Positions 26,630-36,329 are shown, counted from the first letter of the stretch. The stretch: 64,000 nucleotides of DNA from an uncultured Gammaproteobacteria bacterium (GCA_943788005.1 CALSOP010000002.1:650573-714572), one strand, 5' to 3'. The notes: generated from the letters alone by a model not told the origin. Made by a program: numbers and translations.

Positions 26630-27076
26630 TTAATACTCTACGATTTTTTCAAGTAAGCTATTATTTTTAAACTCGAGTAGCAATTCAAATATTTCGGTAT
26701 GTTGTTGGGTAAAATTGTCAAACTCAAAACCTGATTCAAAGAACTTTGAAAACGCAGGCAAGCTTTCTTGTTCTTGTTCAGTCACGTTTACAAACCCCAT
26801 AGACCAACCCTTAAAAACTCTATTATTTATCTCCTTATGCATGAGTGTAGTGACATTTTTGTTGCGGCGGTCATTCTTGATATTAGAATATAACTTTTCA
26901 ATCTTATCTTCTTCGCCTTCAATTACCTGAATAAAATATCCGCCTTCATAAGCTAATAGACCAGTTATTCCGTGTTGGACATTCAGATTTCTACATTGTT
27001 GAAGTAATAACAATAGTTCTGGCTTAGTCATTGGCCATGATTCTTTACTAACATAAGCAATCGTTAACATAATCAA
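26630..27076 (-). CDS. BLUF-domain blue-light photoreceptor
   Basis: A 148-aa single-domain BLUF (FAD-binding blue-light sensor) protein. The key residues are present: Tyr in LTIAYVS, Asn in NLNVQHGITGLLAY, the photoactive Gln in GYFIQVIEG, and WSMGF near residue 92. The C-terminal roughly 40 residues form a helical cap seen in short BLUF proteins. No output domain is fused, so it must signal by protein contact. It is convergent with the cNMP-GGDEF gene 120 bp away. A second ATG 6 bp in is an alternative start. Confidence 0.9.
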   Translation of the reverse strand: MIMLTIAYVSKESWPMTKPELLLLLQQCRNLNVQHGITGLLAYEGGYFIQVIEGEEDKIEKLYSNIKNDRRNKNVTTLMHKEINNRVFKGWSMGFVNVTEQEQESLPAFSKFFESGFEFDNFTQQHTEIFELLLEFKNNSLLEKIVEY

Positions 27077-27151
27077 ACTTTACTTAGAGGTTGTGTAAAT
27101 ATAGATAGCATAATTTAGGTAATTAATTTAAGAGTATTGATTAATACAATA

Positions 27152-27212
27152 ATGTCCGTTTTGGTTCGTTAGCTACATATTAACATTTAAGCAAACAACG
27201 AAAAGCGGACAT
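27152..27212. repeat. Inverted repeat (ATGTCCG...CGGACAT)
   Basis: Arm 27152-27170 pairs with arm 27197-27212 with a few mismatches, giving a hairpin of about 16 bp around a 26-base loop. It lies in a gene-free stretch (27077-27660) upstream of BLUF and downstream of msbA. Confidence 0.55.
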
Positions 27213-27358
27213 AACCTTGTTCAGTTTGTGTTGTATAAATCTACTAAATAAAGATGATTGTTAAGCTCTTTTAATATACTTCAAATGGGGTAGGTTTGAT
27301 CGATCCCGTTATGTCTTATCGAAACATTCTTCTATTTAAATGGTTGAGCAACGCGGAT

Positions 27359-27487
27359 GTTGCGAGAGCGTATTGGCGACAGTGACGTCCCCTATACGCG
27401 TGCCATTGAAATAGAGAAATGCTGAGGGTGTCCGCAGGGCAAGGACATTAGGGTGCCAGTCGCTACGGACTCCTGTCCTCTCGCGAC
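27359..27487. repeat. Inverted repeat in msbA/BLUF spacer
   Basis: GTTGCGAGAG (27359-27368) and CTCTCGCGAC (27478-27487) are inverted with one mismatch. The interior is GC-richer than its surroundings and has no ORF. Probably a mobile or REP-like palindromic unit. Confidence 0.45.
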
Positions 27488-27550
27488 ACTTTTACATCCT
27501 TGTAAGTCGTTTTTCTTGGTGACTTCTTTTTTGAGCAATTAAGAGAAAGT

Positions 27551-27610
27551 TTTGTATATGGATATACTTATGCTGCGATCGCATGGATGAGAAAGAACAG
27601 CGAGCTCGCC
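27551..27610. repeat. Interspersed repeat, copy A
   Basis: About 60 bp (centred on TGCTGCGATCGCATG and ending CAGCGAGCTCGCC) that is roughly 75% identical to 45486-45547. It does not overlap a gene. Confidence 0.5.
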
Positions 27611-27660
27611 TCTCAATGACAAAACTAATGATAAAAAGTAAATCAAACGACGATCCACAT

Positions 27661-29412
27661 TTAACTACTCATATCCTCCTTATCTCGAAATTGCACTTGA
27701 TGCAATCTCGCATAATGATTTTGTAGTTTTAATAAATCATCATGCTTACCTTCTTCAACGATATGTCCTTTATCTAAGACGATAATATGATCTGCGTTCT
27801 CAATAGTGGATAAGCGATGCGCGATGATTAACGATGTACGACCTTTTTTAACATTTTCTAAAGCAGATTGAATATGCCGCTCTGAACGTGTGTCTAGTGA
27901 AGATGTTGCTTCATCTAATATTAATAATTTTGCATCTTTCAGCAAGGCACGGGCAATAGCGAGTCGTTGACGTTGCCCACCCGACAAACGCGTACCATCT
28001 TCACCAACGATAGTATCCATCTTTTCAGGTAATTCATTAATAAACTCTGTTGCACAAGCCGCTTCCGCCGCTGTCCAAATAGCTTCATCTGTCGCATCAT
28101 TCAAATCGCCATAGGCAATGTTATTTCTAACACTATCGTTAAATAGCACAACATCCTGACTAACGTAGGCGATATTTTTTCGTAGTGATAATAATGACAA
28201 CTCTCTTATATCAATATCATCATAGGATATTGTGCCCTCATCCAACTCATAAAATCTTGGGATTAGATTAGCCAGTGTCGTCTTGCCACTGCCTGATTCA
28301 CCAACCAGAGCGACAGTTTCTCCCGGTTTAATAACCAGACTTATCGAATCAAGTGCCGCTGTTTCTACTTCCGCATAACGGTATGAAACATTTTTAAATT
28401 CTAGTTTCCCTCTTACATCCGTTAATGTCTTATCACCAGATTCAGGCTCAATATCTGTATCAAGTATATTGAATACACTTTCACTTGCGGCCAATCCTTT
28501 TTGGATATGCTCATTAACACCCGCCAACCGTTTAAGCGGACCTAATATCATCGCTATTGCGGTAAAAAATGAAACGAAATCACCAACAAGTAAACTATCT
28601 GCGTTTGCCTGTTGAGTCGCGACATAAATTATAATGGCTAGAAGAAAAGCGGTGAATATTTGTATTGCCGGACCGGTTGCAACAGACGCACTTAAAAACT
28701 TCATGGAAAAGCGGCGATGCGCATTAATAGTTTTAAAGAAACGTTGTTTTTCAACGTCCTGACCACCATGTAGCTTAATTACTTTTTGTGCATCGAAACA
28801 TTCTGCAAGGACATGGTGAATATCACCCATTGTGTCCTGTACTTTGCGACTCATCTTACGCAAACGGCGCCGGATAATAGAGACGATAATGGCAATAACT
28901 GGAGCCCCGATCATGCAAATCAAAGCCAGTGACCAGTCGATATAAAACATCCATGCCAATAGACCTAATACTGATATGGAGTCTCGAACCAAGGTTGAAA
29001 TAGCATTAGCCGACGCGTCTTTTATCTGGGTAACATCATAGGTAAACCGCGACATTAAGCTGCCAGAACGATTAGCGTCAAAAAAAGAGGTGGGGTAATC
29101 AATCAATCGGTCAAACATCAATTGGCGGAGATCCATGATTACTTTATTAGCAACCCAGTTTAAGGACATGCCACTGACGTAGGCAGCCAAACCGCGAATA
29201 ACAAATAAGCCAACAAACAAAAAGGGCATGAGCGCAATCGTATTGGGATCCTTATCTATAAAAGCACCATTCAACAGCGGCTGCATCAAGGCAGGAATAG
29301 CTGGATCAGTCGCTGCGAGCACGATCATGCTGATGATAGATAATAAAAATACGCGCCAATAGGGAACAACATGGCTTAACAGCCTACGATATAAGATAAT
29401 ATCAGTATTCAT
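27661..29412 (-). CDS. msbA: Lipid A export ABC transporter MsbA
   Basis: A fused permease-ATPase of 583 aa that flips lipid A-core across the inner membrane. I start it at 29412 (MNTDIILYRRLLSHVVPYW); a longer frame adds 34 non-family residues. Six membrane helices occupy about residues 20-310. The ATPase has Walker A VGESGSGKTTL, the signature LSGGQRQRLAIARALL, Walker B LLILDEATSSLD and the H-loop His in IIAHRLSTI. The usual partner lpxK is not adjacent. It is divergent from prk. Confidence 0.93.
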   Translation of the reverse strand: MNTDIILYRRLLSHVVPYWRVFLLSIISMIVLAATDPAIPALMQPLLNGAFIDKDPNTIALMPFLFVGLFVIRGLAAYVSGMSLNWVANKVIMDLRQLMFDRLIDYPTSFFDANRSGSLMSRFTYDVTQIKDASANAISTLVRDSISVLGLLAWMFYIDWSLALICMIGAPVIAIIVSIIRRRLRKMSRKVQDTMGDIHHVLAECFDAQKVIKLHGGQDVEKQRFFKTINAHRRFSMKFLSASVATGPAIQIFTAFLLAIIIYVATQQANADSLLVGDFVSFFTAIAMILGPLKRLAGVNEHIQKGLAASESVFNILDTDIEPESGDKTLTDVRGKLEFKNVSYRYAEVETAALDSISLVIKPGETVALVGESGSGKTTLANLIPRFYELDEGTISYDDIDIRELSLLSLRKNIAYVSQDVVLFNDSVRNNIAYGDLNDATDEAIWTAAEAACATEFINELPEKMDTIVGEDGTRLSGGQRQRLAIARALLKDAKLLILDEATSSLDTRSERHIQSALENVKKGRTSLIIAHRLSTIENADHIIVLDKGHIVEEGKHDDLLKLQNHYARLHQVQFRDKEDMSS

Positions 29413-29589
29413 TGACGAGCCCAAACTATTCCCCTTGTAAATCAGCGTGTTATATGGCTTATAATGCCCGTGAGAGTGGAATTGTGCAATGCATTGCGAT
29501 AGTAAACCCGCCACAGCGTTGAGACTAGCCGGTTTAAAAATTCGAATAATAGATAGAAGCTGAGTTCTTCTGAGGATAATCTAAACACC

Positions 29590-30468
29590 ATGTCACAGAA
29601 ACATCCAATTATTGCCGTAACGGGCTCATCCGGGGCCGGCACTAGTATTGCCAGAGATGCGTTTGAAACCATGTTTCGCAAGATCGGTATTAATCCCGCT
29701 TACATCGAGGGTGATTGTTTTCATCGATATGATCGCGCGGAGATGGAAAAGCTGAGTGCAGAAGCCGCGTCCAAAGGGGAGAACCTGACTCACTTTGGCC
29801 CGGAAGGTAACATTTTCTACGAACTAGAAGCCTTATTCAGAGAATATGGCGAACAAGGAACCGGTAAACGTCGGTTTTACATTCATGATGTAAAAGAGGC
29901 ATCACAGCACGGCTTACCGCCTGGCTCGATAACCCCTTGGGAACCCATTGAAGAAGATTCTGACTTGCTTTTTTATGAGGGACTACATGGAGGTCTGGTC
30001 ACCGATGACGTCGATGTAACCCAACATGTTGATCTGCTAATAGGATTCACACCCATTATTAACCTTGAATGGATGCAAAAGATCCATAGAGACCGGGCGC
30101 TCAGGGGCTATTCAACGGAAGACGCGACCAAGCTAATCCTGGATCGTATGCACGACTATATGCATTACATTACCCCCCAGTTCTCTCGTACCGACATTAA
30201 CTTCCAACGCGTACCTACGATAGACACGTCTAATCCATTTGCGGCAGACTACATACCCAGTAATGATGAGAGCTTCAGCGTAATTCATATACGTAATCAG
30301 GAAAAAATCGAGGTCGATTTTCGTTACCTGTTAGAGATGCTTGAAGGCTCAATGATGTCGAGTCCAGAAACAATTGTCGTGCCTGCTGGTAAGATGGTTT
30401 TTGCTATGCAATTAATACTTACCCCCTTAATAACTAAGTTATATACACAAAAGGGCACTTTCATTTGA
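29590..30468 (+). CDS. prk: Phosphoribulokinase (proteobacterial type)
   Basis: PRK phosphorylates ribulose 5-phosphate to ribulose 1,5-bisphosphate, the step unique to the Calvin cycle. The P-loop is AVTGSSGAGTS near residue 10; EGDCFHRYDR holds the catalytic Asp and His; LLFYEGLHGG and WMQKIHRDRALRGY carry the Lys, Arg and Asp residues known from the Rhodobacter enzyme; QRVPTIDTSNPF and FAMQLILTPLI close the fold. Length (292 aa) is normal. No RuBisCO or other cbb gene is in the window, so the gene is unlinked. Confidence 0.95.
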   Translation: MSQKHPIIAVTGSSGAGTSIARDAFETMFRKIGINPAYIEGDCFHRYDRAEMEKLSAEAASKGENLTHFGPEGNIFYELEALFREYGEQGTGKRRFYIHDVKEASQHGLPPGSITPWEPIEEDSDLLFYEGLHGGLVTDDVDVTQHVDLLIGFTPIINLEWMQKIHRDRALRGYSTEDATKLILDRMHDYMHYITPQFSRTDINFQRVPTIDTSNPFAADYIPSNDESFSVIHIRNQEKIEVDFRYLLEMLEGSMMSSPETIVVPAGKMVFAMQLILTPLITKLYTQKGTFI

Positions 30469-30517
30469 ACATAAATGTTGATTTACAATCATTTGATAAC
30501 AATGTTTTAATAGACTC

Positions 30518-31177
30518 ATGCGCACCATACTGGTTCTAAATCCTAAAGGCGGGAGTGGCAAAAGTACTCTGGCCACCAACATCGCCAGCTATTTTTCTAT
30601 TAGTGGCAAAAAAGTAACGCTGGCAGATTGTGATCCTCAGGGTTCGAGCCAGGACTGGTTAAACGTAAGGTCAGATAAGCATAGCCCTATAAATAATGCC
30701 GTATTAGAAAAAGGTAGTTTACAGGTCCCACAGGATACAGAGATCCTGATTATGGACACACCTGCTGGCGTTACCGACAAAAGACTTAGCAAATTTCTTA
30801 GTCAGGCGCAGACCATGGTAATGCCCGTCATTGCTTCGCCAATAGACATACGTGCAGCTGAGCGATTTCTTGAGGAGCTGTTTTCACTAAAAGGTTCCAT
30901 CAATAACAAAATCAAGATTGCAACGGTTGCCAATCGTGTAAGGGAAGACACCTTAATAGCCGCAAAGCTTGAATATTATCTGGATAAACTAAAATTACCT
31001 GATGGCAAACGTTTACCCTTTATGACCATGCTGAGACAGAGTCAGAATTATATTCATGCAGCGGAACGAGGTTTAAGTATATTTGAATTACCTCCTTCAA
31101 AAACATATTATGACCGCGAACAATGGGAACCTTTGCTTCGTTGGTTAAACAGCAGTAAAAGTAAGCCTAATAATTAA
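30518..31177 (+). CDS. ParA-family ATPase (MinD/ParA, orphan)
   Basis: A 219-aa deviant-Walker ATPase. The P-loop KGGSGKST (signature first Lys present) is at residues 10-17, switch I in DCDPQGSSQDW and switch II in LIMDTPAGV. No ParB gene or centromere-like repeat is beside it, so it is not the chromosome parAB pair. Such orphans position protein complexes, for example carboxysomes or chemoreceptors; its closeness to prk (50 bp) makes a carboxysome-like role worth testing but nothing here shows it. Confidence 0.88.
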   Translation: MRTILVLNPKGGSGKSTLATNIASYFSISGKKVTLADCDPQGSSQDWLNVRSDKHSPINNAVLEKGSLQVPQDTEILIMDTPAGVTDKRLSKFLSQAQTMVMPVIASPIDIRAAERFLEELFSLKGSINNKIKIATVANRVREDTLIAAKLEYYLDKLKLPDGKRLPFMTMLRQSQNYIHAAERGLSIFELPPSKTYYDREQWEPLLRWLNSSKSKPNN

Positions 31178-31222
31178 TCTCACCGCGTTACAGCATTAGT
31201 TGCTGTCAGCATAAAGTTTGTT

Positions 31223-32233
31223 ATGTCATATAAAGCCCAACTTTCAGATCAAGACATTGTTTTCGATGTTGAAGAACATGAAACCGTTCTTGAAGCAGCC
31301 TTGCGACAAGGGCATGGTTTACCCTATGGTTGTCGCAATGGTGTTTGTGGCTCATGTAAAGCCAAGATAGTTTCGGGTGTAGTTTCTTATCCTGAAGGAA
31401 CGCCTGAAGGACTAAAAGAAAAGGACCTTGAACAAGGTTATGCCTTCCTGTGTCAGGCTAAAACAAATTGTGATCTGACTATCAAGGCTCGAACAGTCGA
31501 GACTGCCGCTGATATAAAAACCCGTCAGTTCCCCTGTCGAGTCACTAAATGTGAAAAACTTAATGATGATGTTATGCGATTGATACTCGATCTGCCTAAA
31601 ACAGAACGATTACAATTTCTTGCTGGTCAGTATATCGATATCCTTATGCAAGACGGCAAACGGCGTTCATTCTCATTGGCCAACTCACCAGATCAAGATC
31701 AAAATCTGGAGTTACATATCCGCCACTATGATGGTGGCTTATTTTCTGAATATGCCTTTAAAGATCTGACTGAAAAAACACTATTGCGTATTGAGGGACC
31801 ATTAGGTCAATTTACCCTGCATGATTCGGACAGACCAATTATTATGATTGCTGGGGGTACTGGTTTTGCTCCCGTTAAAAGCCTGATTGAATATTCACTC
31901 AAAAACAATAAAAAACAGCCTATCCAGTTTTACTGGGGTGCGCGCACAGTTGCCGACCTTTACCTCAATGATATGGCTGAAGCATGGTCAAGCAATCATG
32001 AACATGTTCAATATCATCCCGTATTATCAGAGGTTGATAAATTGAATGGCTGGGCGGGTAAAACAGGGTTTGTTCATGATGCTGTACTGAAAGATCATGC
32101 CGACTTATCAGGTTACGATATCTACGCCTGCGGACCACCGCCAATGATCAATGCAATTGTAGAGTCATTCCCGGCTAATGGTTTAAATAGAGACCGATTA
32201 TTTTCTGACTCATTTGAATTTGCTACTAACTAA
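31223..32233 (+). CDS. Ferredoxin-FAD/NAD(P)H oxidoreductase
   Basis: A 336-aa electron-transfer protein. An N-terminal plant-type [2Fe-2S] domain has Cys residues in GCRNGVCGSCKAK and LCQAKT. It is followed by an FAD-binding domain (RSFSLANSP) and NAD-binding domain (IMIAGGTGFAPVKSLIEY, YACGPPPMINA). This architecture matches CDP-6-deoxy-glucoseen reductase/phenol-hydroxylase reductases. Its partner oxygenase is not seen. Its stop overlaps the convergent hemY stop by 8 bp. Confidence 0.9.
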   Translation: MSYKAQLSDQDIVFDVEEHETVLEAALRQGHGLPYGCRNGVCGSCKAKIVSGVVSYPEGTPEGLKEKDLEQGYAFLCQAKTNCDLTIKARTVETAADIKTRQFPCRVTKCEKLNDDVMRLILDLPKTERLQFLAGQYIDILMQDGKRRSFSLANSPDQDQNLELHIRHYDGGLFSEYAFKDLTEKTLLRIEGPLGQFTLHDSDRPIIMIAGGTGFAPVKSLIEYSLKNNKKQPIQFYWGARTVADLYLNDMAEAWSSNHEHVQYHPVLSEVDKLNGWAGKTGFVHDAVLKDHADLSGYDIYACGPPPMINAIVESFPANGLNRDRLFSDSFEFATN

Positions 32234-33422
32234 CGGCCGACATTCCCGTCGCAAGAGTGAGGCCCTTTTCATAACATTCAGCCGCTGCCTCACGGTTACC
32301 CTCTTGTTCGTGTAGTCGGGCAAATTCATAATACGCTTCAGGGTTTGCTTGAACATCAATGCTTTCTCCCAAGTAATCCCTTGCTTTGCCCCACAATTGA
32401 TTGCGCATACAGATACGCCCAAGTGTTAACAACAAGACGGCGTCACGCGAATGATTATTCAACCAAGATTCAGCTGTAGCCTGCTGCTTTACCAGATCAG
32501 AGGCAACCACAAGCCCATATAAACGCACTAATAAATGATCCCAATGACCTTTTAGTGCAGACTTTAATAACAATTCACAATCCGCAGTATCATCAAACTT
32601 AAGGCGTTCTGTAACATACACTTCTATGAGATAAAAATGTTGTTTTAATTTACGGGGAATATTAGCCCATATTGTGTTTAACGTTTGTTTATCTTTTCTA
32701 TTGCCAGCTTCTTTTAACAAACCCGCATAGGCATCAAGTTGTTTTGCCTGAATCTGTTCACGTGGATAGAGACTGGTTTTTTCAATAGAAGGAATTATAT
32801 TCAATACTGATTGCCAATCATTTAGGTCAGTATAAGTTTCTAATAATAATTGTTTGACCTGGTTCTGATTTGGCTGCTTGGTTTGCAGGTGCTTTAAAGT
32901 TGCTAGCGCCTGTTCTGTTTGCTGTTCGCTTAATTGTAGTTCTGCTTGTGTGATACCTACTGCAAGGCTCGCATCGGGATTGTTGTGATAGGCCAAACGT
33001 AAATATTCATCACGACGATCAACCGCATGTAATTCCTGTGCTGCACGTGCGGCACAAAGATAATTAACATAAGGTTCTCGACTGTACGGAGCAGCTTTAC
33101 AAAAATCACGTTCGGCCTGCTTCCAGCGGCCTTCTGTCATATTGATTAAACCTTGCGTCAAATATTTTTCAGCACGTCGTTGATGTCGATGCTGACGCCA
33201 AGTTTTTATCTCCGTTGGTATTTCAAAAAACCGTACCAAGCTGCGCACGGTAAAATAAAGAACCAGGAAACTGAGAAACAAAACAATAACAAATAAGGTT
33301 GCTTTAGTTTGTATTGTCCAACCCGAGATGGTCATCATGACGTATCCGGTATCAGAACCAGCCAATGATCCAATCACAATAGCGAGCAATAAAGCTAGCA
33401 GACTTAACAGCAATAATTTCAT
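32226..33422 (-). CDS. hemY: HemY-like TPR membrane protein
   Basis: A 398-aa protein with two N-terminal membrane helices (about residues 3-20 and 42-64) and a HemY-N region followed by TPR-like helices (QAERDFCKAAPYSREPYVNYL; AYYEFARLHEQEGNREAAAECYEKGL). This is proteobacterial HemY, not the Bacillus oxidase. It overlaps hemX by 4 bp and ends the hemC-D-X-Y operon. Role in haem synthesis is assumed from linkage. Confidence 0.9.
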   Translation of the reverse strand: MKLLLLSLLALLLAIVIGSLAGSDTGYVMMTISGWTIQTKATLFVIVLFLSFLVLYFTVRSLVRFFEIPTEIKTWRQHRHQRRAEKYLTQGLINMTEGRWKQAERDFCKAAPYSREPYVNYLCAARAAQELHAVDRRDEYLRLAYHNNPDASLAVGITQAELQLSEQQTEQALATLKHLQTKQPNQNQVKQLLLETYTDLNDWQSVLNIIPSIEKTSLYPREQIQAKQLDAYAGLLKEAGNRKDKQTLNTIWANIPRKLKQHFYLIEVYVTERLKFDDTADCELLLKSALKGHWDHLLVRLYGLVVASDLVKQQATAESWLNNHSRDAVLLLTLGRICMRNQLWGKARDYLGESIDVQANPEAYYEFARLHEQEGNREAAAECYEKGLTLATGMSAVS

Positions 33423-34513
33423 TGTATCGGCTCTAACTCATTATTATTAATTGCGCCACTAGTCTCACCTTGAGAACGCATGAGTGCACGAACCGACTCA
33501 AGTGATGAACTAATATCCATACGTGGGAATTCAAGCTCCACATCTTTCATCTTTTTTAATGAATCATAAATATTTTGAGCGGACGCATCAGACAAATCAA
33601 AATAATCATGTAACCAAGTATCTATATGGCCTATAGAGGCGTGTAAATTATTTGTGTCACGATTAAATACAGCAAACCGAGCATTGGCTAACTCGAGTTT
33701 TAAGTTTGCCCGCAGAAAATATATTTCATCTGGTAATAAGCGGGCTTTATTGACTTCTGTATCACGCGTTATTACAACCAGACTTTTCAACTCTTCCCAA
33801 ACCAGCACAAAGAAATTTTTTATTCCTGCTAATTGCTCTTTGTTTTGTTCAACAATTATCTCTGGTTTCTGCACGACAACATTTTCTTTAAGAGGAAGCT
33901 GATCTACACGGTTGATCAGATCAGATAAAAACAGCCCTAAACCACTCAGGTCTGCCTGATTTGATGATTTAAGCTCATTCATATCTGCGATCAACTGCTC
34001 GCGCACACCCAAGACCATCGGATCACGTAGGCCTTTTAATCTCGCGTCTGCCGCTTCCATAGCCGCCAACGCAGTTGCTATATCGTGATCGAGTTGAAGG
34101 TTGTAACTGGCGATAATTAATAGATGCTCAACTTCCGCAAGCGCATAATCTTCATTGATATGAATCTGCTGCTCGACTGGCTGGTTAACCGCTTCTATCA
34201 GCACCTCCTGGTTCGTTGCCAATTCATCCAGTTTTTTTCTGAAATCAATAAAAGTAGAACTCGATTGTTTAATACGATTATCGACGTCGGAAAGAACGCG
34301 TTCTTCGATAGAGTTTGTTGACGCCAACTTTTCTTCAAGCATGACCATTTGTTGATGACCGTAATAAAATGCACCGGAGAAAATAGCAACAAAAAGTAGT
34401 AGTAAAATTAAATAAATTTTATTACCACTTTTTTTAGGTTTAACTTCTTCGGCTATTTCCGACTCATTGTCTTTTTCTGTTTCCAATGCCTTGCCTTCTA
34501 TTTCTTCACTCAT
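33419..34513 (-). CDS. hemX: HemX family protein
   Basis: A 364-aa protein of the proteobacterial HemX family. A charged N-terminal tail (about 30 residues) precedes one membrane helix (IYLILLLLFVAIFSGAFYYG) and a long coiled-coil stretch (VLSDVDNRIKQSSSTFIDFRKKLDELA region). The conserved YALAEVEHLLIIASYNLQL and EIYFLRANLKLELANARFAVFNRD segments identify it. It has been called uroporphyrinogen-III methylase but lacks a methylase fold here. It lies between hemY and hemD. Confidence 0.9.
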   Translation of the reverse strand: MSEEIEGKALETEKDNESEIAEEVKPKKSGNKIYLILLLLFVAIFSGAFYYGHQQMVMLEEKLASTNSIEERVLSDVDNRIKQSSSTFIDFRKKLDELATNQEVLIEAVNQPVEQQIHINEDYALAEVEHLLIIASYNLQLDHDIATALAAMEAADARLKGLRDPMVLGVREQLIADMNELKSSNQADLSGLGLFLSDLINRVDQLPLKENVVVQKPEIIVEQNKEQLAGIKNFFVLVWEELKSLVVITRDTEVNKARLLPDEIYFLRANLKLELANARFAVFNRDTNNLHASIGHIDTWLHDYFDLSDASAQNIYDSLKKMKDVELEFPRMDISSSLESVRALMRSQGETSGAINNNELEPIQ

Positions 34514-34519
34514 TAATTC

Positions 34520-35299
34520 CTATTCTCCTAGAAGGTCTAAAAGTGCTGACAAGAGACCTTCATCATTTTTATCTACGGCAATGCCCGTAACTGAGACAAA
34601 ACCTAATTCTTTAGCAAGATTATCACTTCGAGCCGACATTAAAACTAAAGGCGTAGTAAATAATTGTGGCTGATCAATCTCTGCTGTCAGGTGCACCAGA
34701 TTATTAAGGCCGTCATTACTAGTGACAACAATCGCATCAGGCCTTATATCTTGCCATATTTTATGACTATCCTTAACATCATATTCAGGTAAACAACGTT
34801 TATATACCTCAGCATAGTCAACTGATGCGCCACGTTTCGTTAAATTATCCGCTAAATATTCACGACCACCAACACCCCGGATTATCAGTACTTTTTTATC
34901 CGATATCGTTTCTTGCTGCATTTCTGGCAAGCACAATAATGCTTCACTGTCGGCCTGCACACCAGCATGAATTACATTCATAATATTCAAGCTGGCTAGC
35001 ATTTCTGCTGTCCCGGCACCTATAGCAAAGAGCTTAATGTGCGCTGGCAGATCAGCAACGCTCAAATAATTATCAAAAGCCATCTTTACAGCATTACGAC
35101 TAACAAACACGATAAAATCGAATTCAGAGAACACACTGCCCTTAACAAGTATTCTGTCAGGAAATTTAACAGGTTGAATCTCGATGGTTGGATAAGCAAT
35201 AGCTTCTCCGCCATTTGCAGTGATTATTTCACATAAATGGTTGGCCTGATGCTTTGGCCTAGTTACTAATATTCGTTTTTTATCTAATTTCAGACTCAC
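34520..35299 (-). CDS. hemD: Uroporphyrinogen-III synthase
   Basis: A 259-aa enzyme that closes hydroxymethylbilane with inversion of ring D to give uroporphyrinogen III. The N-terminus ILVTRPKHQANHL and the segments FIVFVSRNAVKMAFDN, LFAIGAGTAEML, VLIIRGVGGREYLAD and IVVTSNDGLNNL match HemD, a weakly conserved family. It is 2 bp from hemC and 6 bp from hemX on the same strand. Confidence 0.93.
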   Translation of the reverse strand: MSLKLDKKRILVTRPKHQANHLCEIITANGGEAIAYPTIEIQPVKFPDRILVKGSVFSEFDFIVFVSRNAVKMAFDNYLSVADLPAHIKLFAIGAGTAEMLASLNIMNVIHAGVQADSEALLCLPEMQQETISDKKVLIIRGVGGREYLADNLTKRGASVDYAEVYKRCLPEYDVKDSHKIWQDIRPDAIVVTSNDGLNNLVHLTAEIDQPQLFTTPLVLMSARSDNLAKELGFVSVTGIAVDKNDEGLLSALLDLLGE

Positions 35300-35301
35300 G
35301 A

Positions 35302-36222
35302 CTAGTGTATGAGTTCTTTTAATATCTCATCAGCACCGCGTTCTAATAAATTCTCTGCTAATGTCGTCCCGGTATCATCACACTTTTCTATATCACCACT
35401 AAGTTCGGATTTTATCACTTCACTACCATCTATTCTTGCAACCAATCCAACCAAGTTTATCTCATTTCCCTTGATCGAAGCCTGTCCCGCAATGGGTAAT
35501 TGACAACCACCGAAAAGACGTCGACTAAAGGCGCGTTCTGTTTCAACACAAAGTGATGTTTCGCGATCGTTAAGTGGTGCAATCAATTCATGGACATCAG
35601 TATCGCCGGCACGGCATTCAATACCAATAGCACCCTGTCCAATGGCTGGCAGCAATACTGATTCAGGTATTAATTGAGTTATACGTTCTTTTAGTCCAAG
35701 CCGAATGATACCGGCAGCGGCGAGCATAATTGCATCATATTCACCATCATCCAGTTTACGCAAACGCGTTCCCACGTTTCCACGCAGGTCTTTTAATTCT
35801 ATCCCGGGGCGAAGCGCTTTTATTTGTGATTGACGGCGCAGGCTTGAAGTACCTAAAACAGCACCATCGGGAAGATCTTCGATCTGCTTATAGTTGTTAG
35901 AAATAAACACATCTCTCACGTCTTCGCGTTTCAAGATCACAGGCATGACAAGCTCGTCTGGCAAGTCGATGGTCACATCCTTCATGGAATGTACCGCGAT
36001 ATCGGCTTCCCCATTTAATAACGCCTGTTCGAGCTCCTTAATAAATAGTCCTTTGCCACCAACAGCAATCAGTGGCGCATCAAGAAACCGATCGCCTTCT
36101 GTTGTCATACTTACCAACTCAACACTCAAATCAGGGTGGAGTTCTATTAACTGTTGTTTGACGTGCTCAGCCTGCCATAGGGCAAGCGGACTGTTACGTG
36201 TCGCTATTTTTAGTATCTTCAC
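35302..36222 (-). CDS. hemC: Hydroxymethylbilane synthase
   Basis: A 306-aa enzyme that condenses four porphobilinogens. It starts MKILKIATRNSPLALWQAEH and includes VHSMKDVTIDLP, SSLRRQSQIKALRPGIELKDLRG (Arg-rich substrate site) and LFGGCQLPIAGQA with the Cys that anchors the dipyrromethane cofactor. Normal length. It is first in the haem operon and divergent from gshB. Confidence 0.96.
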   Translation of the reverse strand: MKILKIATRNSPLALWQAEHVKQQLIELHPDLSVELVSMTTEGDRFLDAPLIAVGGKGLFIKELEQALLNGEADIAVHSMKDVTIDLPDELVMPVILKREDVRDVFISNNYKQIEDLPDGAVLGTSSLRRQSQIKALRPGIELKDLRGNVGTRLRKLDDGEYDAIMLAAAGIIRLGLKERITQLIPESVLLPAIGQGAIGIECRAGDTDVHELIAPLNDRETSLCVETERAFSRRLFGGCQLPIAGQASIKGNEINLVGLVARIDGSEVIKSELSGDIEKCDDTGTTLAENLLERGADEILKELIH

Positions 36223-36329
36223 AGTGCGTTATATATCAAATAGTGTGTTAATTGGTTTTATTATCATACACTTTGGATATTTTTCAGAAAGCAATTTATA
36301 GTTGCTTCATTTAACAGAAATAGAATTCA

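Noticed and set aside
30630..30660. tRNA-like GGTTCGAGCC string
   Set aside because: It is part of the ParA coding sequence and no cloverleaf arms surround it. No tRNA gene was found in the window.
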